In this document: in pieces, positions 1-9,284 of the stretch
Layout of the letters: each line of letters begins with the position of its first letter
Position numbering within the stretch: position 1 is the first letter of the stretch
Origin: Mucilaginibacter myungsuensis
GTDB taxonomy: Bacteria > Bacteroidota > Bacteroidia > Sphingobacteriales > Sphingobacteriaceae
Reading direction: 5' to 3'
Assembly (NCBI RefSeq): GCF_015222005.1
Contig: NZ_JADFFL010000008.1
Span: 62,001 to 126,000 of the forward strand
DNA length: 64,000 bases
Notes under the pieces: generated by a model
The model's database searches: none
Seen by the model: the letters and a program-made list of their open reading frames with translations, nothing else
What the model was told of the DNA's origin: nothing
Translations under genes and position numbers: made by a program

Positions 1-1194
1 ACCCGCCTGCAATATACCGTACCGGAAGAGGCCGGTATCAATGCCGAGAATTTAGCCGGAATAGATAAAATAGCTGCCGAAGCCATCCGCGAACGCGCCA
101 CACCCGGTTGTGTAGTATTGGTAGCTAAAGACGGCAAAGTGATCTTTAACAAAGCCTACGGTTATCATACTTACGACAAGGTAGATCCTGATAAGGTCAC
201 TGATATCTTCGACCTGGCATCCATCACCAAAGTGGGCGCTACTACCATGGAAGCTATGCGACTATACGAGCAGGGCAAACTTGGCCTGGACAGCACCATC
301 GGTACTTACATTGCCACCGCCCGCAAAAGCGATAAAAGCGATCTGAAGATCCGCGAACTGTTAACGCACCAAGCCGGACTGATCCCTGACGTACGCACCT
401 GGGAAGACCTGAAACCGGCAGACATGCGCCCGGATTCATCAGCCGATTTCCCGACCAAGATCGCGGCAAACTTGTTCCTGCGTAAAAACTATTTCCGCGA
501 TGTTACCTGGCCTAAAATGCTGGTATCGCCATTGCGTACACGTGGCAAGTATGTATACAGCGACGTGAGCATGTATATTGTTAAAGAGATAGAAGAGACC
601 ATTACCGCGACCCCGCTTAATGTTTATACCCAAAAGAATTTCTATGATCCGCTGGGCATGCAAGGTGCGGGTTTCCAACCGCTATATCGTTTCCCTAAGG
701 ACCGTATCATCCCGACCGAGAATGACGCCACCTTCCGCAAGCAACTGCTGGTGGGTTATGTGCATGATCAGGGAGCGGGTATGCTAGCCGGTGTGTCTGG
801 TCATGCAGGATTGTTCGCAACAGCAAACGACCTTGCTATCCTTTATCAAATGATATTGAACAAAGGCAGCTACGGCGGTACCCAATATTTTAAACCCGAA
901 ACGGTAGACCTTTTCACGGCCAAGCAATCGGCTGTTAGTCGCCGTGGTTTAGGTTTCGACAGATGGGACCCTGAGGTAAGCAAAAAATACCCGTCCGAAT
1001 TGGCCAGTCCGGAAACCTTTGGGCATACAGGTTACACCGGCACCTGCTTTTGGGTAGATGCCAAACGTGGCTTGGTCTATGTATTTTTATCCAACAGGGT
1101 TAATCCCAAGGTGAGCGAGAAATTATCCGGATTATCCATTCGGGGCCGCATACAGGATGTGGCGATCAGTGCAATAGAAAAGGGGCTTAAATAA
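1..1194 (+). CDS. Serine hydrolase (beta-lactamase-like) domain, 3' end of a larger gene
   Basis: The frame is open from the first base, so the start lies left of the window; 397 codons are visible. The visible part is a class C beta-lactamase/penicillin-binding-like serine hydrolase. It shows the SxxK nucleophile motif SITK (visible codons 74-77), a Tyr-Ser-Asp in the YxN position (near base 556) and an HTG in place of KTG (near base 1022). About 35 residues before the domain read like an interdomain linker (VPEEAGI). From family knowledge, many Bacteroidota proteins fuse a glycoside hydrolase family 3 (beta-N-acetylhexosaminidase-like) domain to such a C-terminal hydrolase, which fits cell-wall turnover; that N-terminal part cannot be seen here, so the fusion is inference. 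A standalone esterase or peptidase remains possible. The stop codon lies inside the downstream terminator hairpin. Confidence 0.85.
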   Translation, partial: TRLQYTVPEEAGINAENLAGIDKIAAEAIRERATPGCVVLVAKDGKVIFNKAYGYHTYDKVDPDKVTDIFDLASITKVGATTMEAMRLYEQGKLGLDSTIGTYIATARKSDKSDLKIRELLTHQAGLIPDVRTWEDLKPADMRPDSSADFPTKIAANLFLRKNYFRDVTWPKMLVSPLRTRGKYVYSDVSMYIVKEIEETITATPLNVYTQKNFYDPLGMQGAGFQPLYRFPKDRIIPTENDATFRKQLLVGYVHDQGAGMLAGVSGHAGLFATANDLAILYQMILNKGSYGGTQYFKPETVDLFTAKQSAVSRRGLGFDRWDPEVSKKYPSELASPETFGHTGYTGTCFWVDAKRGLVYVFLSNRVNPKVSEKLSGLSIRGRIQDVAISAIEKGLK

Positions 1195-1207
1195 GCCCCT
1201 TTTTTTG
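1178..1207 (+). terminator. Intrinsic terminator of the serine hydrolase gene
   Basis: The stem AGGGGCTTA / TAAGCCCCT is separated by two bases and followed by seven Ts. The stop codon TAA is part of the 3' arm. Confidence 0.85.
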
Positions 1208-1213
1208 TGTTTA

Positions 1214-1436
1214 GCCGGATTACCCCTTATTAACGCCAGTGCTTTAGCAGGGACAGTGGGTCTTCCCCTAAATTAGGGGAAAGCAGCGGCAGTGCGCTTT
1301 GCAATTGTTGATAGGACGTAAGCTCACGCCGAATTACCCCTTATTAACGCCAGTTCTTTAGCAGGGACAGCGGTCTTCCCCTAAATTAGGGGAAAGCAGC
1401 GGCAGTGCACTTTGCAGTTGCTTTGATAAGGGGTAT
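1214..1436. repeat. Two tandem copies of a ~95-bp palindromic intergenic repeat
   Basis: Copy 1 spans about 1214-1310 and copy 2 about 1328-1420, offset by 113-114 bases and with only a few differences. Each copy contains the near-palindrome TTCCCCTAA-A-TTAGGGGAA. TACCCCTTAT at 1335-1344 and its inverse ATAAGGGGTA at 1426-1435 bracket copy 2. There is no coding potential. The repeat lies between convergent genes. Confidence 0.8.
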
Positions 1437-1460
1437 TAACCGGCTTTACCGGTCACCCTA

Positions 1461-2300
1461 TCACTTCTTCCTCACCCAATCCATCGTATCATCATTCTTG
1501 CTGTTGAACAGGAATGTGAAGGCCGTTTGCACGGTAGAAAAATCGGCATCGGTGGTGGTAGATGGTTCGGTCATGGCGCTGCGTAGCATGTAAACGCCCT
1601 CGCGCGATGTGATCACGGCAAATTCGCCCTTCTCGTTAGTGCTTACATGATCTACATAAACGTTACCGCTTGGTACCTTTACATATACATCCACATTGGC
1701 GGCGCGTTGGGGTTTGCCTTTAAAAAGCAGGGTGCCAACTATCTCGTCGCCGTAATTCATTTTATAAGGGTTCTTTTTCAGGGTGATCTCAAACTCGTGA
1801 CCTAATTGCTTTTCAAAGTCGTTGCCTGTAGGTTTGTCAACCATGATCATGGTCTTTAAAAAGGTGGTCTTTTTTTCTTTAAAGGTAGATTGGTTGCTGT
1901 TGCCCACCGTTTCGGCCAGTTTGATCATGCCGTCCTCGGCCAGGCGTTTGCTGTAATCTTCGCGCTCCACACTGTTCACAGGTCCTCGGCGCACCATCTC
2001 TATCAGCGACAGGCCGATCGTGTTCATCGGGTTAACAAAAACAGGCGAGGCGCTGTCTTTAGCGGCCGGTTTAAGGTCGGTCTTTTTGCCGCCGATGTAC
2101 CAGTTGAATTTTTCGGTAGCGGTAGAGTCGTATTTAAATTCGTCGATATCCTTGAACTGGTCGCCGCTGAGCAGGTAGATGTCCAGCTTATCGCCTTTGT
2201 GTACAAAATACTTTTGAGCGGCCAGATAGGTATCCTGTGCTTTTGCCGATACCGCAACTAAAAACAAGGCAAAAAAGGGTAGCAGAACTTTAAATTTCAT
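1461..2300 (-). CDS. DUF4198 domain-containing periplasmic protein
   Basis: A 279-residue protein with a clear N-terminal signal peptide (MKFKVLLPFFALF...AKAQ, residues 1-22). The start is set at the ATG before this signal rather than 12 codons upstream. The layout fits DUF4198: an opening with a dTYLAAQKYFVHKGDKL-like strand, a central LGHEFEI, then a GDEIVGTLLFKGKP segment and a C-terminal immunoglobulin/transthyretin-like repeat with TNEKGEFAV. DUF4198 proteins are exported and often linked to metal (Ni/Co) uptake or carbohydrate surface functions, but no partner gene is present here, so no specific role is assigned. The gene diverges from the E1 dehydrogenase gene across a 69-bp gap holding a candidate promoter. 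Confidence 0.75.
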   Translation of the reverse strand: MKFKVLLPFFALFLVAVSAKAQDTYLAAQKYFVHKGDKLDIYLLSGDQFKDIDEFKYDSTATEKFNWYIGGKKTDLKPAAKDSASPVFVNPMNTIGLSLIEMVRRGPVNSVEREDYSKRLAEDGMIKLAETVGNSNQSTFKEKKTTFLKTMIMVDKPTGNDFEKQLGHEFEITLKKNPYKMNYGDEIVGTLLFKGKPQRAANVDVYVKVPSGNVYVDHVSTNEKGEFAVITSREGVYMLRSAMTEPSTTTDADFSTVQTAFTFLFNSKNDDTMDWVRKK

Positions 2301-2329
2301 GTTAATACTAATAACGTACAGAATTGCTC

Positions 2330-2337
2330 CAAACATA
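2330..2337 (-). promoter_or_regulatory. Candidate -7 element of the DUF4198 gene
   Basis: On the minus strand this reads TATGTTTG, matching the Bacteroidota -7 consensus TAnnTTTG, about 30 bases before the chosen ATG. I do not find a good -33 TTG partner. Confidence 0.4.
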
Positions 2338-2369
2338 CAAAGTTTTAAAAGATCATTAACTTAGCTGTG

Positions 2370-4346
2370 ATGATCTTCGATAAAAAAAATCTCGATACCA
2401 ACACTTTATTGGCGTTTTATAAGGCTTTACTATGGCCGCGCACTATCGAAGAGAAAATGCTGATCCTTTTACGGCAGGGCCGCATAGGTAAATGGTTCTC
2501 GGGGATAGGGCAGGAGGCCATTGCCGTGGGTGCTACTTTGGCCATGCAAAAAGATGAATACATTTTGCCTATGCACCGCAACCTGGGTGTGTTCACCACG
2601 CGCGGTATGTCGCTTACTAAACTAATGGCGCAATGGCAGGGAAAGGAGACCGGCTTCACTAAAGGCCGCGACCGCTCTTTCCACTTCGGGTCGCAGGAGC
2701 ACAAGATCATTGGCATGATATCGCACCTTGGCCCGCAAATGGCGCTGGCAGATGGTATCGCTTTGGCCGATCTATTGTCGAAACGAAAGAAAGCGACGTT
2801 AGTGTTTACGGGAGAGGGCGCTACCAGTCAGGGCGATTTCCATGAGGCGGTCAATATCGCCGCGGTGTGGAATTTGCCGGTGATATTTTTGATCGAGAAT
2901 AACGGTTACGCGCTATCGACACCGACGAACGAACAATACAAAACCACCAGCCTGGCCGGTAAAGCGGCAGGCTATGGCATAGAGGGCAGGGTGGTAGATG
3001 GCAACAACGTACTTGACGTTTATCACACTGTAAAAGAATTGGCTGAAAGCATGCGCCGCGACCCAAGGCCCGTGATATTGGAGTGCATCACCTTTAGGAT
3101 GCGCGGGCACGAAGAAGCTTCGGGGGTGAAATATGTGCCGCCACAACTTATTGCTGATTGGGCGGCTAAAGACCCCGTTAAAAATTTTGAGGACTACCTG
3201 ATCCGCGAAGGCATCTTGCGCGAGGATTGGGTGCCTTACCTTAAAAATGAGTTTGGCCCGGCGATAGAACAGCAGGTAGAGGCAGCTTTTAAAGAACTTG
3301 AACCTACTCCAGACGCCGAACGCGAAGCGGCCGATATGTACAAGCCATTTGCCTTGCCGGCCGTAAAGCCACCATCGCACTATGCCAATAAGCGTTTTAT
3401 TGATGCCATTAGCGATGCCTTGCGCATGAGCATGTACAAATACCCCAACCTGGTACTGATGGGGCAGGACATTGCGGAATACGGTGGTGCATTTAAGATC
3501 ACCGAAGGGTTTGTTGAGGTGTTCGGTCGCGGGCGGGTCCGCAATACGCCGCTGTGCGAGTCGGCGGTTGTGGGTGCTGCAATGGGGCTGTCGTTGAACG
3601 GCTACAAGGCCGTGATGGAAATGCAGTTTGCCGATTTTGTAAGCACAGGTTTTAACCAGATCGTAAATAATTTGGCCAAGACCTATTACCGATGGGAGCA
3701 AAATGTGGATGTGGTGATCCGCATGCCGACGGGCGCGGGGACAGGAGCGGGACCGTTCCACTCGCAAAGTAACGAGGCGTGGTTCACTAAAACACCCGGA
3801 CTGAAAGTGGTTTACCCCGCTTTCCCTGCCGATGCCAAGGGCCTGCTAATGGCCGCCATTGCCGACCCTAACCCGGTAATGTATTTTGAGCACAAATACC
3901 TGTACCGAAGCATCACCGGCGATGTGCCCGATGACGACTATTACATAGAGATAGGCAAAGCCAACATCGTTAAACAAGGATCCCGGGCCACCATCATCAC
4001 CTACGGGTTGGGCGTGCATTGGGCCTTGGAATATACTGACAAGCACCCTGACCTATCTATCGAACTGGTAGACCTGCGCAGCCTGCAGCCCTGGGACAAA
4101 GAAACGGTGGAAGCCAGCGTACGCAAGACCGGCCGTGCACTTATCCTGCACGAAGATACTTTAACCAGCGGCTTCGGCGCCGAAATAGCCGCTCATATTG
4201 CCGAACATTGCTTTTCCAGTCTGGATGCCCCGGTGATGCGTTGTGCAAGCTTAGACACCGCCATCCCCATGAGCCGCGCTTTAGAGGACGACTTTTTAGC
4301 GAAGGCGAGATTGGAAGAGGCGATGGGGAGGTTGTTGGGGTATTGA
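2370..4346 (+). CDS. 2-oxoacid dehydrogenase E1 component, alpha and beta domains fused
   Basis: A 658-residue thiamine-diphosphate-dependent decarboxylase. The N-terminal half is an E1-alpha domain with the ThDP/Mg motif (GEGATSQGDFHEA ... ENNGYALSTP, about residues 148-190). The C-terminal half, from about residue 340, is an E1-beta (transketolase-like) domain starting RFIDAISDAL and containing MGQDIAEYGGAF and the SEVVGAA-type loop (CESAVVGAAMG). This is the branched-chain/acetoin/pyruvate E1 group that feeds acyl groups to a lipoyl E2. In many bacteria alpha and beta are separate genes; Bacteroidota commonly carry the fused form. The E2 and E3 genes are not in the window, so the substrate (branched-chain 2-oxoacids or pyruvate) is unresolved. 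I start at the ATG at 2370; a GTG one codon upstream is the alternative. Confidence 0.9.
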   Translation: MIFDKKNLDTNTLLAFYKALLWPRTIEEKMLILLRQGRIGKWFSGIGQEAIAVGATLAMQKDEYILPMHRNLGVFTTRGMSLTKLMAQWQGKETGFTKGRDRSFHFGSQEHKIIGMISHLGPQMALADGIALADLLSKRKKATLVFTGEGATSQGDFHEAVNIAAVWNLPVIFLIENNGYALSTPTNEQYKTTSLAGKAAGYGIEGRVVDGNNVLDVYHTVKELAESMRRDPRPVILECITFRMRGHEEASGVKYVPPQLIADWAAKDPVKNFEDYLIREGILREDWVPYLKNEFGPAIEQQVEAAFKELEPTPDAEREAADMYKPFALPAVKPPSHYANKRFIDAISDALRMSMYKYPNLVLMGQDIAEYGGAFKITEGFVEVFGRGRVRNTPLCESAVVGAAMGLSLNGYKAVMEMQFADFVSTGFNQIVNNLAKTYYRWEQNVDVVIRMPTGAGTGAGPFHSQSNEAWFTKTPGLKVVYPAFPADAKGLLMAAIADPNPVMYFEHKYLYRSITGDVPDDDYYIEIGKANIVKQGSRATIITYGLGVHWALEYTDKHPDLSIELVDLRSLQPWDKETVEASVRKTGRALILHEDTLTSGFGAEIAAHIAEHCFSSLDAPVMRCASLDTAIPMSRALEDDFLAKARLEEAMGRLLGY

Positions 4347-4640
4347 TGAAGGCGATAGCTGTAAGAATACATTAATAGCTCATTGTCAAAGCTTAAATAT
4401 TAGGTACTATTGTCGCAAAAGTATGTTCACAGGCATATTGCGTCAAAGTCTCATTTTTTTAGGTTAAATAATTGATAGTAAGGCTGTTGTGGCACCTCTC
4501 AATTTGCCTGATGTTCACGGCTCTGTAAAATAGCCTTGATATTGAGTGTGTTACACTTGTTGGGTGCCTCGTGTTCACGCGTGAACATGTGGCGTGTTTA
4601 GCGATCGGATGTCTTTCGGGTAGTAAGTTTTAACAGGCCC
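4347..4640. other. Intergenic stretch with TGTTCAC half-sites and a palindrome
   Basis: There is no plausible gene. The heptamer TGTTCAC occurs at 4424-4430 and 4512-4518, and as the left half of a perfect 16-bp palindrome TGTTCACGCGTGAACA at 4572-4587. It lies between the 3' ends of two convergent genes, so a promoter operator is not the obvious explanation. No function is assigned. Confidence 0.5.
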
Positions 4641-4671
4641 AAAAAAGCCCCGCGATGTGTTCGCGGGGCTT
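4640..4671 (-). terminator. Intrinsic terminator of the DUF2723 gene
   Basis: Read on the minus strand, an 11-bp GC-rich stem (AAGCCCCGCGA / TCGCGGGGCTT) is followed by a run of Ts. It lies 24 bases past the stop codon of the DUF2723 gene. Confidence 0.9.
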
Positions 4672-4694
4672 GGATATTATCGTTAGATAAAATT

Positions 4695-7600
4695 CTATTG
4701 CAGGTTTATATTTAATTTGGTTGCGTAGTTTTTGTACTGGGCCATATACTTATCGGCCAGTGCATCTTGATGGAAGGCTTTGGCAGTACGGATCTGGTTG
4801 CCCAGTACCTCAATGCTTATCTCAATATTCTCGTTATCTACCTGCTCTGATGCCTGGGTAGCTTTTACCGAGTAATCTAACAGGTTAACCACAACATCGT
4901 TCACCTCTTTAGACCATTTGGCGGCCAACTTATCAGCACCTGCACGGTAAGCAGTTTGCGCTAAAAACTCTTTAGAGTAGGCCACTGCCGGATAAGGGGT
5001 AAGGTTAGGCATCTCCGCATCAAATTTAGCCAATGCTTTTTGGGCCAGGTCGGTCCTGCCTTCTTTGATCAGGTGATCGGCCAGCAGTAGGAACTGTTTC
5101 AAGATGATCGGGTAGAACATCGTTAGCGACTCGTGATCCAAAAACTTAGCGTGTTTAAAGTTACCGAATTTAAACTTGGTCATCATGTTGTTATACATGG
5201 CCATCGTATTGGTAGCCTCTAACGGACGGTTGACCGCGGTATCGATAGGGATAGGCAATAAATGATATGTAAAACCTTCGTTGTACATATAGTTATCCAG
5301 GCCCATCATGTTGTCGCTACCAACAGTTATGGTAAAGTAAACCGGGCGTTTAAAGTTGTTATGCGATAGAATGTCCATCATGGCCAGGTTATCCTTGGTT
5401 ACGTAGTTAGAGCGGTATTTCCACTCCATAATAGCCGGGATCTTCGCTTTATCTGCCGCAGGTATCACGCCGTCTTTCACTAACTGATCGGCGTTCAGCG
5501 TCATCTTCAGGTTTTTGGTAGGCAGGTAGTTCATTTCGGGTGCACCCTCAAACAACTGCTCTTTTACGGCATTGTCATCAGAAGTGATAAAATCGAACAC
5601 ATCTTTAAGCTCTGTCGAACCGGCTATGTTGCGATCTGCAAAGTAGGTCACATCGCGCACACCAGCTTGGAATTTCTCGTTAGGCATGGTGATCGGCAAT
5701 GGGGCCGATTCGTTCATTTTTTGTTTCATCTGGCGGATGTACCAATCGGTACCCAGTAAGCTAAGGTTAACAATGCGGATATCCGGGCGGACATTCTCTA
5801 CCTCTTGTGCGTACCACAGCGGATAAGTATCGTTATCGCCATAGGTGAACAGGATAGCATCCTTAGCGCACGAGTTAAGGTAATTGCTGGCCATATCGCG
5901 CGGGGTGTATTTGGTAGAGCGGTCGTGGTCATCCCATTCCTGGCTGGCCATTAGTATTGGCGCTGCCAATAAACATACTACGGTAGCTAAGATAGCGCCC
6001 ATTTTAGGGTTGATCTTTTTGCTCAGGAATTCGGCTATGGCCAATACGCCTAAACCTATCCAGATCGCAAAGGCATAGAAAGAGCCTGCGTAAGCATAAT
6101 CACGCTCGCGTGGTTGCAATGGATCCTGGTTAAGGTAAAGCACAATGGCCAAACCTGTAAAGAAGAACAGCAAGCCCACAATACCGGCATCTTTTTGCCT
6201 GCGCATAAAGTGGAATACCGCACCGATCAAACCAATGATCAGCGGTAGGCCATACATCTTGTTGAACGCTTTACTATCCGTAACAGTATAAGGATACGCC
6301 TTGCCACCTTTTAACGGGTTGGCCCAGTTACCATCTATACTGCCGCTGCTGTTCTGGCCATCCATCTCGTTAGTACGGCCCACAAAATTCCAAAGAAAGT
6401 AGCGGGTGTACATTTGATTGATCTGCCAGCTCAGGAAGAAGCCAAGGTTGGTAGCCAGTGTTGGCCTTTCATCTGGGCCTAACTGCATCCATTGCCTGTA
6501 AAAACGTGCACGCTCTTCCTTGTGCATCCGCGGGAATATGGTGTTATGATCGTAAGTTGTTTTTTGTTTATGACCGGCTATCTCGTATTTATCTTTGCCA
6601 CGGCGATAGATCGCAGCGCCCTCTTCGCCGCTTGATTCGGGCTTGGCGTCAAAATAAGGGCCGTATAATAAAGGCGTATCGCCATATTGATCACGGTTAA
6701 GGTAGCTGTTCAGGGTGAAAGCATCTTGCGGATCGCTATTGTTCAGGTTGGTACCTGCTTTAGCGCGGATCACCAGCATTACAAAGGAGCTGTAACCGAA
6801 CAAGATCATCATCACGCTCACTAATGCCATATTCAGGATATAGCGTTTTTGGCGGATCTTGACCACGTATTCTAACACTGCCAACGCGATAGCGCATACC
6901 ACAAATGCCAGTATGCCGTTGCCTGCGCTGCTTGCGCCTGCACTTAAAGTAGCCAGTAATACCAATATGCCTGCAGCTGCGATAATGTATGCTGTGACCG
7001 GTTTAATAGTATAATAAACGCCAAGCACTAACGCCACTATCAGTAACAGGTAAAATAACACCGCGCCGCTGCCGAAGCCGAATCCTAACGAATTAACGAA
7101 CAGCAGATCCAGGAATGCCGCGCCCTTTACCGAGAACTGGATCACTCCCCAAAGCACGATACCCAGTACAATTACACCCAGTACAAATGACCATATGGTA
7201 CCGGCGGCAGTGGTCTCTTTTGAGCGACGGAAGTAGATCAGCACCGCGATAGCCGGGATAACCAGCAAGTTAAGTAAGTGGATACCTATAGATAAGCCCA
7301 TGATGTAGGCGATGAATATCAACCAGCGATCGGCATATGGCTCATCGGCGTGGGCTTCCCATTTCAAGATGGCCCAGAAAACGATGGCGGTACATAGCGA
7401 TGATTCTGCGTAAACCTCGGATTCGACAGCCGAGAACCAGAAAGTATCAGACCAGCTATAAGCCAAAGCGCCAACCAAACCTGCACCTATTATCAGGATA
7501 GTATTGGTCAGGTTAAGATCACCTTCTTTTTTGATCAAGATCTTTTTTGCCAAGGCCGTGATGCTCCAAAACAGGAACAAAATGGTGGCCGCGCTGGCCA

Positions 7601-7850
7601 TGGCCGATGCCATGTTGCTCCAATAAGCTACCTTGTGGATATCGCCCATTGATAACAGCGAGAACGCTTTACCAATGATGGTGAATAAAGGCGCACCCGG
7701 TTGGTGAGCTACCTGCAAACGGTAGATACAGGCGATAAACTCACCGCAATCCCAAAAACTTGCAGAAGGTTCGAGCGTGAGGGTGTAGGTCACCGCCGCG
7801 ATAAGGAAGGCCAGCCAGCCAAAAATGTTATTGATCTTAGCGTAATTCAT
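4695..7850 (-). CDS. DUF2723 family membrane protein, probable GT117-type glycosyltransferase
   Basis: A 1051-residue polytopic membrane protein. The N-terminus carries the DUF2723 signature LEPSASFWDCGEFIA followed by HQPGAPLF (residues 26-55), with acidic residues in the first periplasmic loop as in GT-C glycosyltransferases. There are about a dozen hydrophobic segments up to about residue 640, then a soluble region of about 400 residues with TPR-like helices at the C-terminus. DUF2723 is the family of human TMEM260, an O-mannosyltransferase (CAZy GT117), so transfer of a sugar to exported proteins is the best guess; Bacteroidota have a general periplasmic O-glycosylation system. Activity here is inference. 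The gene is monocistronic with its own terminator. Confidence 0.8.
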   Translation of the reverse strand: MNYAKINNIFGWLAFLIAAVTYTLTLEPSASFWDCGEFIACIYRLQVAHQPGAPLFTIIGKAFSLLSMGDIHKVAYWSNMASAMASAATILFLFWSITALAKKILIKKEGDLNLTNTILIIGAGLVGALAYSWSDTFWFSAVESEVYAESSLCTAIVFWAILKWEAHADEPYADRWLIFIAYIMGLSIGIHLLNLLVIPAIAVLIYFRRSKETTAAGTIWSFVLGVIVLGIVLWGVIQFSVKGAAFLDLLFVNSLGFGFGSGAVLFYLLLIVALVLGVYYTIKPVTAYIIAAAGILVLLATLSAGASSAGNGILAFVVCAIALAVLEYVVKIRQKRYILNMALVSVMMILFGYSSFVMLVIRAKAGTNLNNSDPQDAFTLNSYLNRDQYGDTPLLYGPYFDAKPESSGEEGAAIYRRGKDKYEIAGHKQKTTYDHNTIFPRMHKEERARFYRQWMQLGPDERPTLATNLGFFLSWQINQMYTRYFLWNFVGRTNEMDGQNSSGSIDGNWANPLKGGKAYPYTVTDSKAFNKMYGLPLIIGLIGAVFHFMRRQKDAGIVGLLFFFTGLAIVLYLNQDPLQPRERDYAYAGSFYAFAIWIGLGVLAIAEFLSKKINPKMGAILATVVCLLAAPILMASQEWDDHDRSTKYTPRDMASNYLNSCAKDAILFTYGDNDTYPLWYAQEVENVRPDIRIVNLSLLGTDWYIRQMKQKMNESAPLPITMPNEKFQAGVRDVTYFADRNIAGSTELKDVFDFITSDDNAVKEQLFEGAPEMNYLPTKNLKMTLNADQLVKDGVIPAADKAKIPAIMEWKYRSNYVTKDNLAMMDILSHNNFKRPVYFTITVGSDNMMGLDNYMYNEGFTYHLLPIPIDTAVNRPLEATNTMAMYNNMMTKFKFGNFKHAKFLDHESLTMFYPIILKQFLLLADHLIKEGRTDLAQKALAKFDAEMPNLTPYPAVAYSKEFLAQTAYRAGADKLAAKWSKEVNDVVVNLLDYSVKATQASEQVDNENIEISIEVLGNQIRTAKAFHQDALADKYMAQYKNYATKLNINLQ

Positions 7851-8150
7851 GTCGAAGTTTACTATATAAGTGCTGTTTTAGTTGGCCGAAATTAGTAAAA
7901 CATCCGGCATGTTTTATTATAAGGCAAAGAGTTTAACATAATTTAACGAGTGAAAGCGCGTTACGCGCGGGGGGAGTGCTGATAGATCAGGTTAATAGAC
8001 AGCCGCTCATCCACAAACCCGATAGTAGCGGAAAGCCCCGACCAAAGGGAGGGCTTGCAGTGGATAGCGGGAACAAACTTTGATCAGTGCACCGGCATTG
8101 CTTTTCAAAAATAAACTTATCTTGTTGCGTCAAAAACCCACAATTAAATA
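7851..8150. other. Divergent intergenic region with a dispersed repeat element
   Basis: This separates the divergent DUF2723 and DUF5009 genes. Its left part is AT-rich and presumably holds the DUF2723 promoter; I see only TAATTTCG (minus strand, 7894-7887) as an imperfect -7. At 8009-8074 it carries one copy of an element seen again near 55.8 kb. A minus-strand reading frame through it is rejected as non-coding. Confidence 0.5.
8009..8074. repeat. Dispersed intergenic element, copy 1 (compare 55789-55889)
   Basis: It shares with the second copy the blocks AAACCCGrTAGyAGCGGAAA (8015-8034) and TTGCAGyGGATrsCGGGA (8055-8072). The blocks are separated by about 20 bases here and about 43 in the other copy. 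The identity and spacing suggest a member of a repeat family rather than coincidence. Confidence 0.6.
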
Positions 8151-9284
8151 ATGACAGCAACCAGCCACCCCGACGATCTTCAGGAAACACCGACACGCTT
8201 ACAGTCTTTAGATGCCCTGCGCGGCTTTGATATGGTTTGGATAATGGGGCTGGAGCCCGTTTTTCATGAGCTGGCTAAAGCTACTCACTGGCCGGTATTT
8301 GAATGGATGTCGACCCAGCTGATCCACCCGGATTGGAATGGTTTTAGGTTTTACGATCTTATCTTTCCGCTGTTCCTGTTTATGGCGGGAGTGTCGACGC
8401 CGTTCTCTGTTGGCAGCGCTTTGCAAAAAGGTGTATCGCGCAATAAGCTTTTATTGAGAGTGGTCAAACGTGGGTTGATCTTGGTTTTGCTCGGTATCAT
8501 CTATAATAACGATGGACTACATCTAACGCCTATATCCGAACTGCGTTTCGGATCGGTATTAGGACGCATTGGTTTAGCATATATGTTTGCCGGCATTGTT
8601 TACCTGTACGCGGCCGAGCGGTGGCTGATCTTTTGGTTCTGGTCCTTCATCATTGGTTATTGGTTGATACTCATGTTTGGTTCAGCACCAGGCTTTCCGG
8701 CCGGCGATCTTACCATGGCGGGTAATTTTGCCTCTTATGCGGACAGATGCCTGATGCCGGGCAAGTTATATTTAGGGATACACGATCCGGAAGGGTTATT
8801 CTCAACCATCCCGGCGATCAGCACGGGATTATTAGGTATCCTCACCGGACTTACGCTTAAAAAGACCGGCTTGCCACAAATGAAGAAAGTTTGGCGGATG
8901 GTGATGGTAGGTGTGATCTTGATCGCATTGGCCTGGATATGGAATTTAGTTTTCCCTATCAATAAGAACTTGTGGACAAGCTCCTTTGTGCTGAACGTTG
9001 GTGGCATCAGTTTGTTGCTGATGGCGCTGTTCTACTACATTATTGATGTGAAGGGCTACACCAAATGGGCTTTCTTTTTTAAAGTGATCGGTATGAATTC
9101 GATCCTGATCTACATGATAAAAAAGTTTATCGACTTTAACTTTGCCAACTCAGCGCTGTTCGGTTGGTTGCATCAATTGCTGGGCGGGCCTTTTAATTTA
9201 GTGGTGGCGGCCTGCACATACCTGCTCATTAAGTGGATGTTTTTGTATTTCATGTATCAAAAGAAGGTGTTTTTGCGGGTGTGA
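8151..9284 (+). CDS. DUF5009 / heparan-alpha-glucosaminide acetyltransferase-like membrane protein
   Basis: A 377-residue integral membrane protein with about ten hydrophobic segments. It opens RLQSLDALRGFDMVWIMG (residues 14-31), the signature of DUF5009 and related HGSNAT-like acyltransferases, followed by FRFYDLIFPLFLFMAGVS and the polar segment LRFGSVLGRIGLAYMF. The human homologue HGSNAT acetylates terminal glucosamine using cytosolic acetyl-CoA; in Bacteroidota such proteins often lie near glycan-degradation genes and may acylate or deacylate sugars across the membrane. No glycan gene is adjacent here. The exact substrate is unknown. A short weak leader with no clear promoter precedes it. 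Confidence 0.8.
   Translation: MTATSHPDDLQETPTRLQSLDALRGFDMVWIMGLEPVFHELAKATHWPVFEWMSTQLIHPDWNGFRFYDLIFPLFLFMAGVSTPFSVGSALQKGVSRNKLLLRVVKRGLILVLLGIIYNNDGLHLTPISELRFGSVLGRIGLAYMFAGIVYLYAAERWLIFWFWSFIIGYWLILMFGSAPGFPAGDLTMAGNFASYADRCLMPGKLYLGIHDPEGLFSTIPAISTGLLGILTGLTLKKTGLPQMKKVWRMVMVGVILIALAWIWNLVFPINKNLWTSSFVLNVGGISLLLMALFYYIIDVKGYTKWAFFFKVIGMNSILIYMIKKFIDFNFANSALFGWLHQLLGGPFNLVVAACTYLLIKWMFLYFMYQKKVFLRV

Noticed and set aside
2913..3767. Long open frame (284 codons) on the minus strand opposite the E1 dehydrogenase gene
   Set aside because: It is fully antisense to a well-supported conserved enzyme and has no family-like features.
7987..8196. 69-codon minus-strand frame upstream of and overlapping the DUF5009 gene
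   Set aside because: It runs through a dispersed repeat and into the start of a real gene; no recognisable protein.
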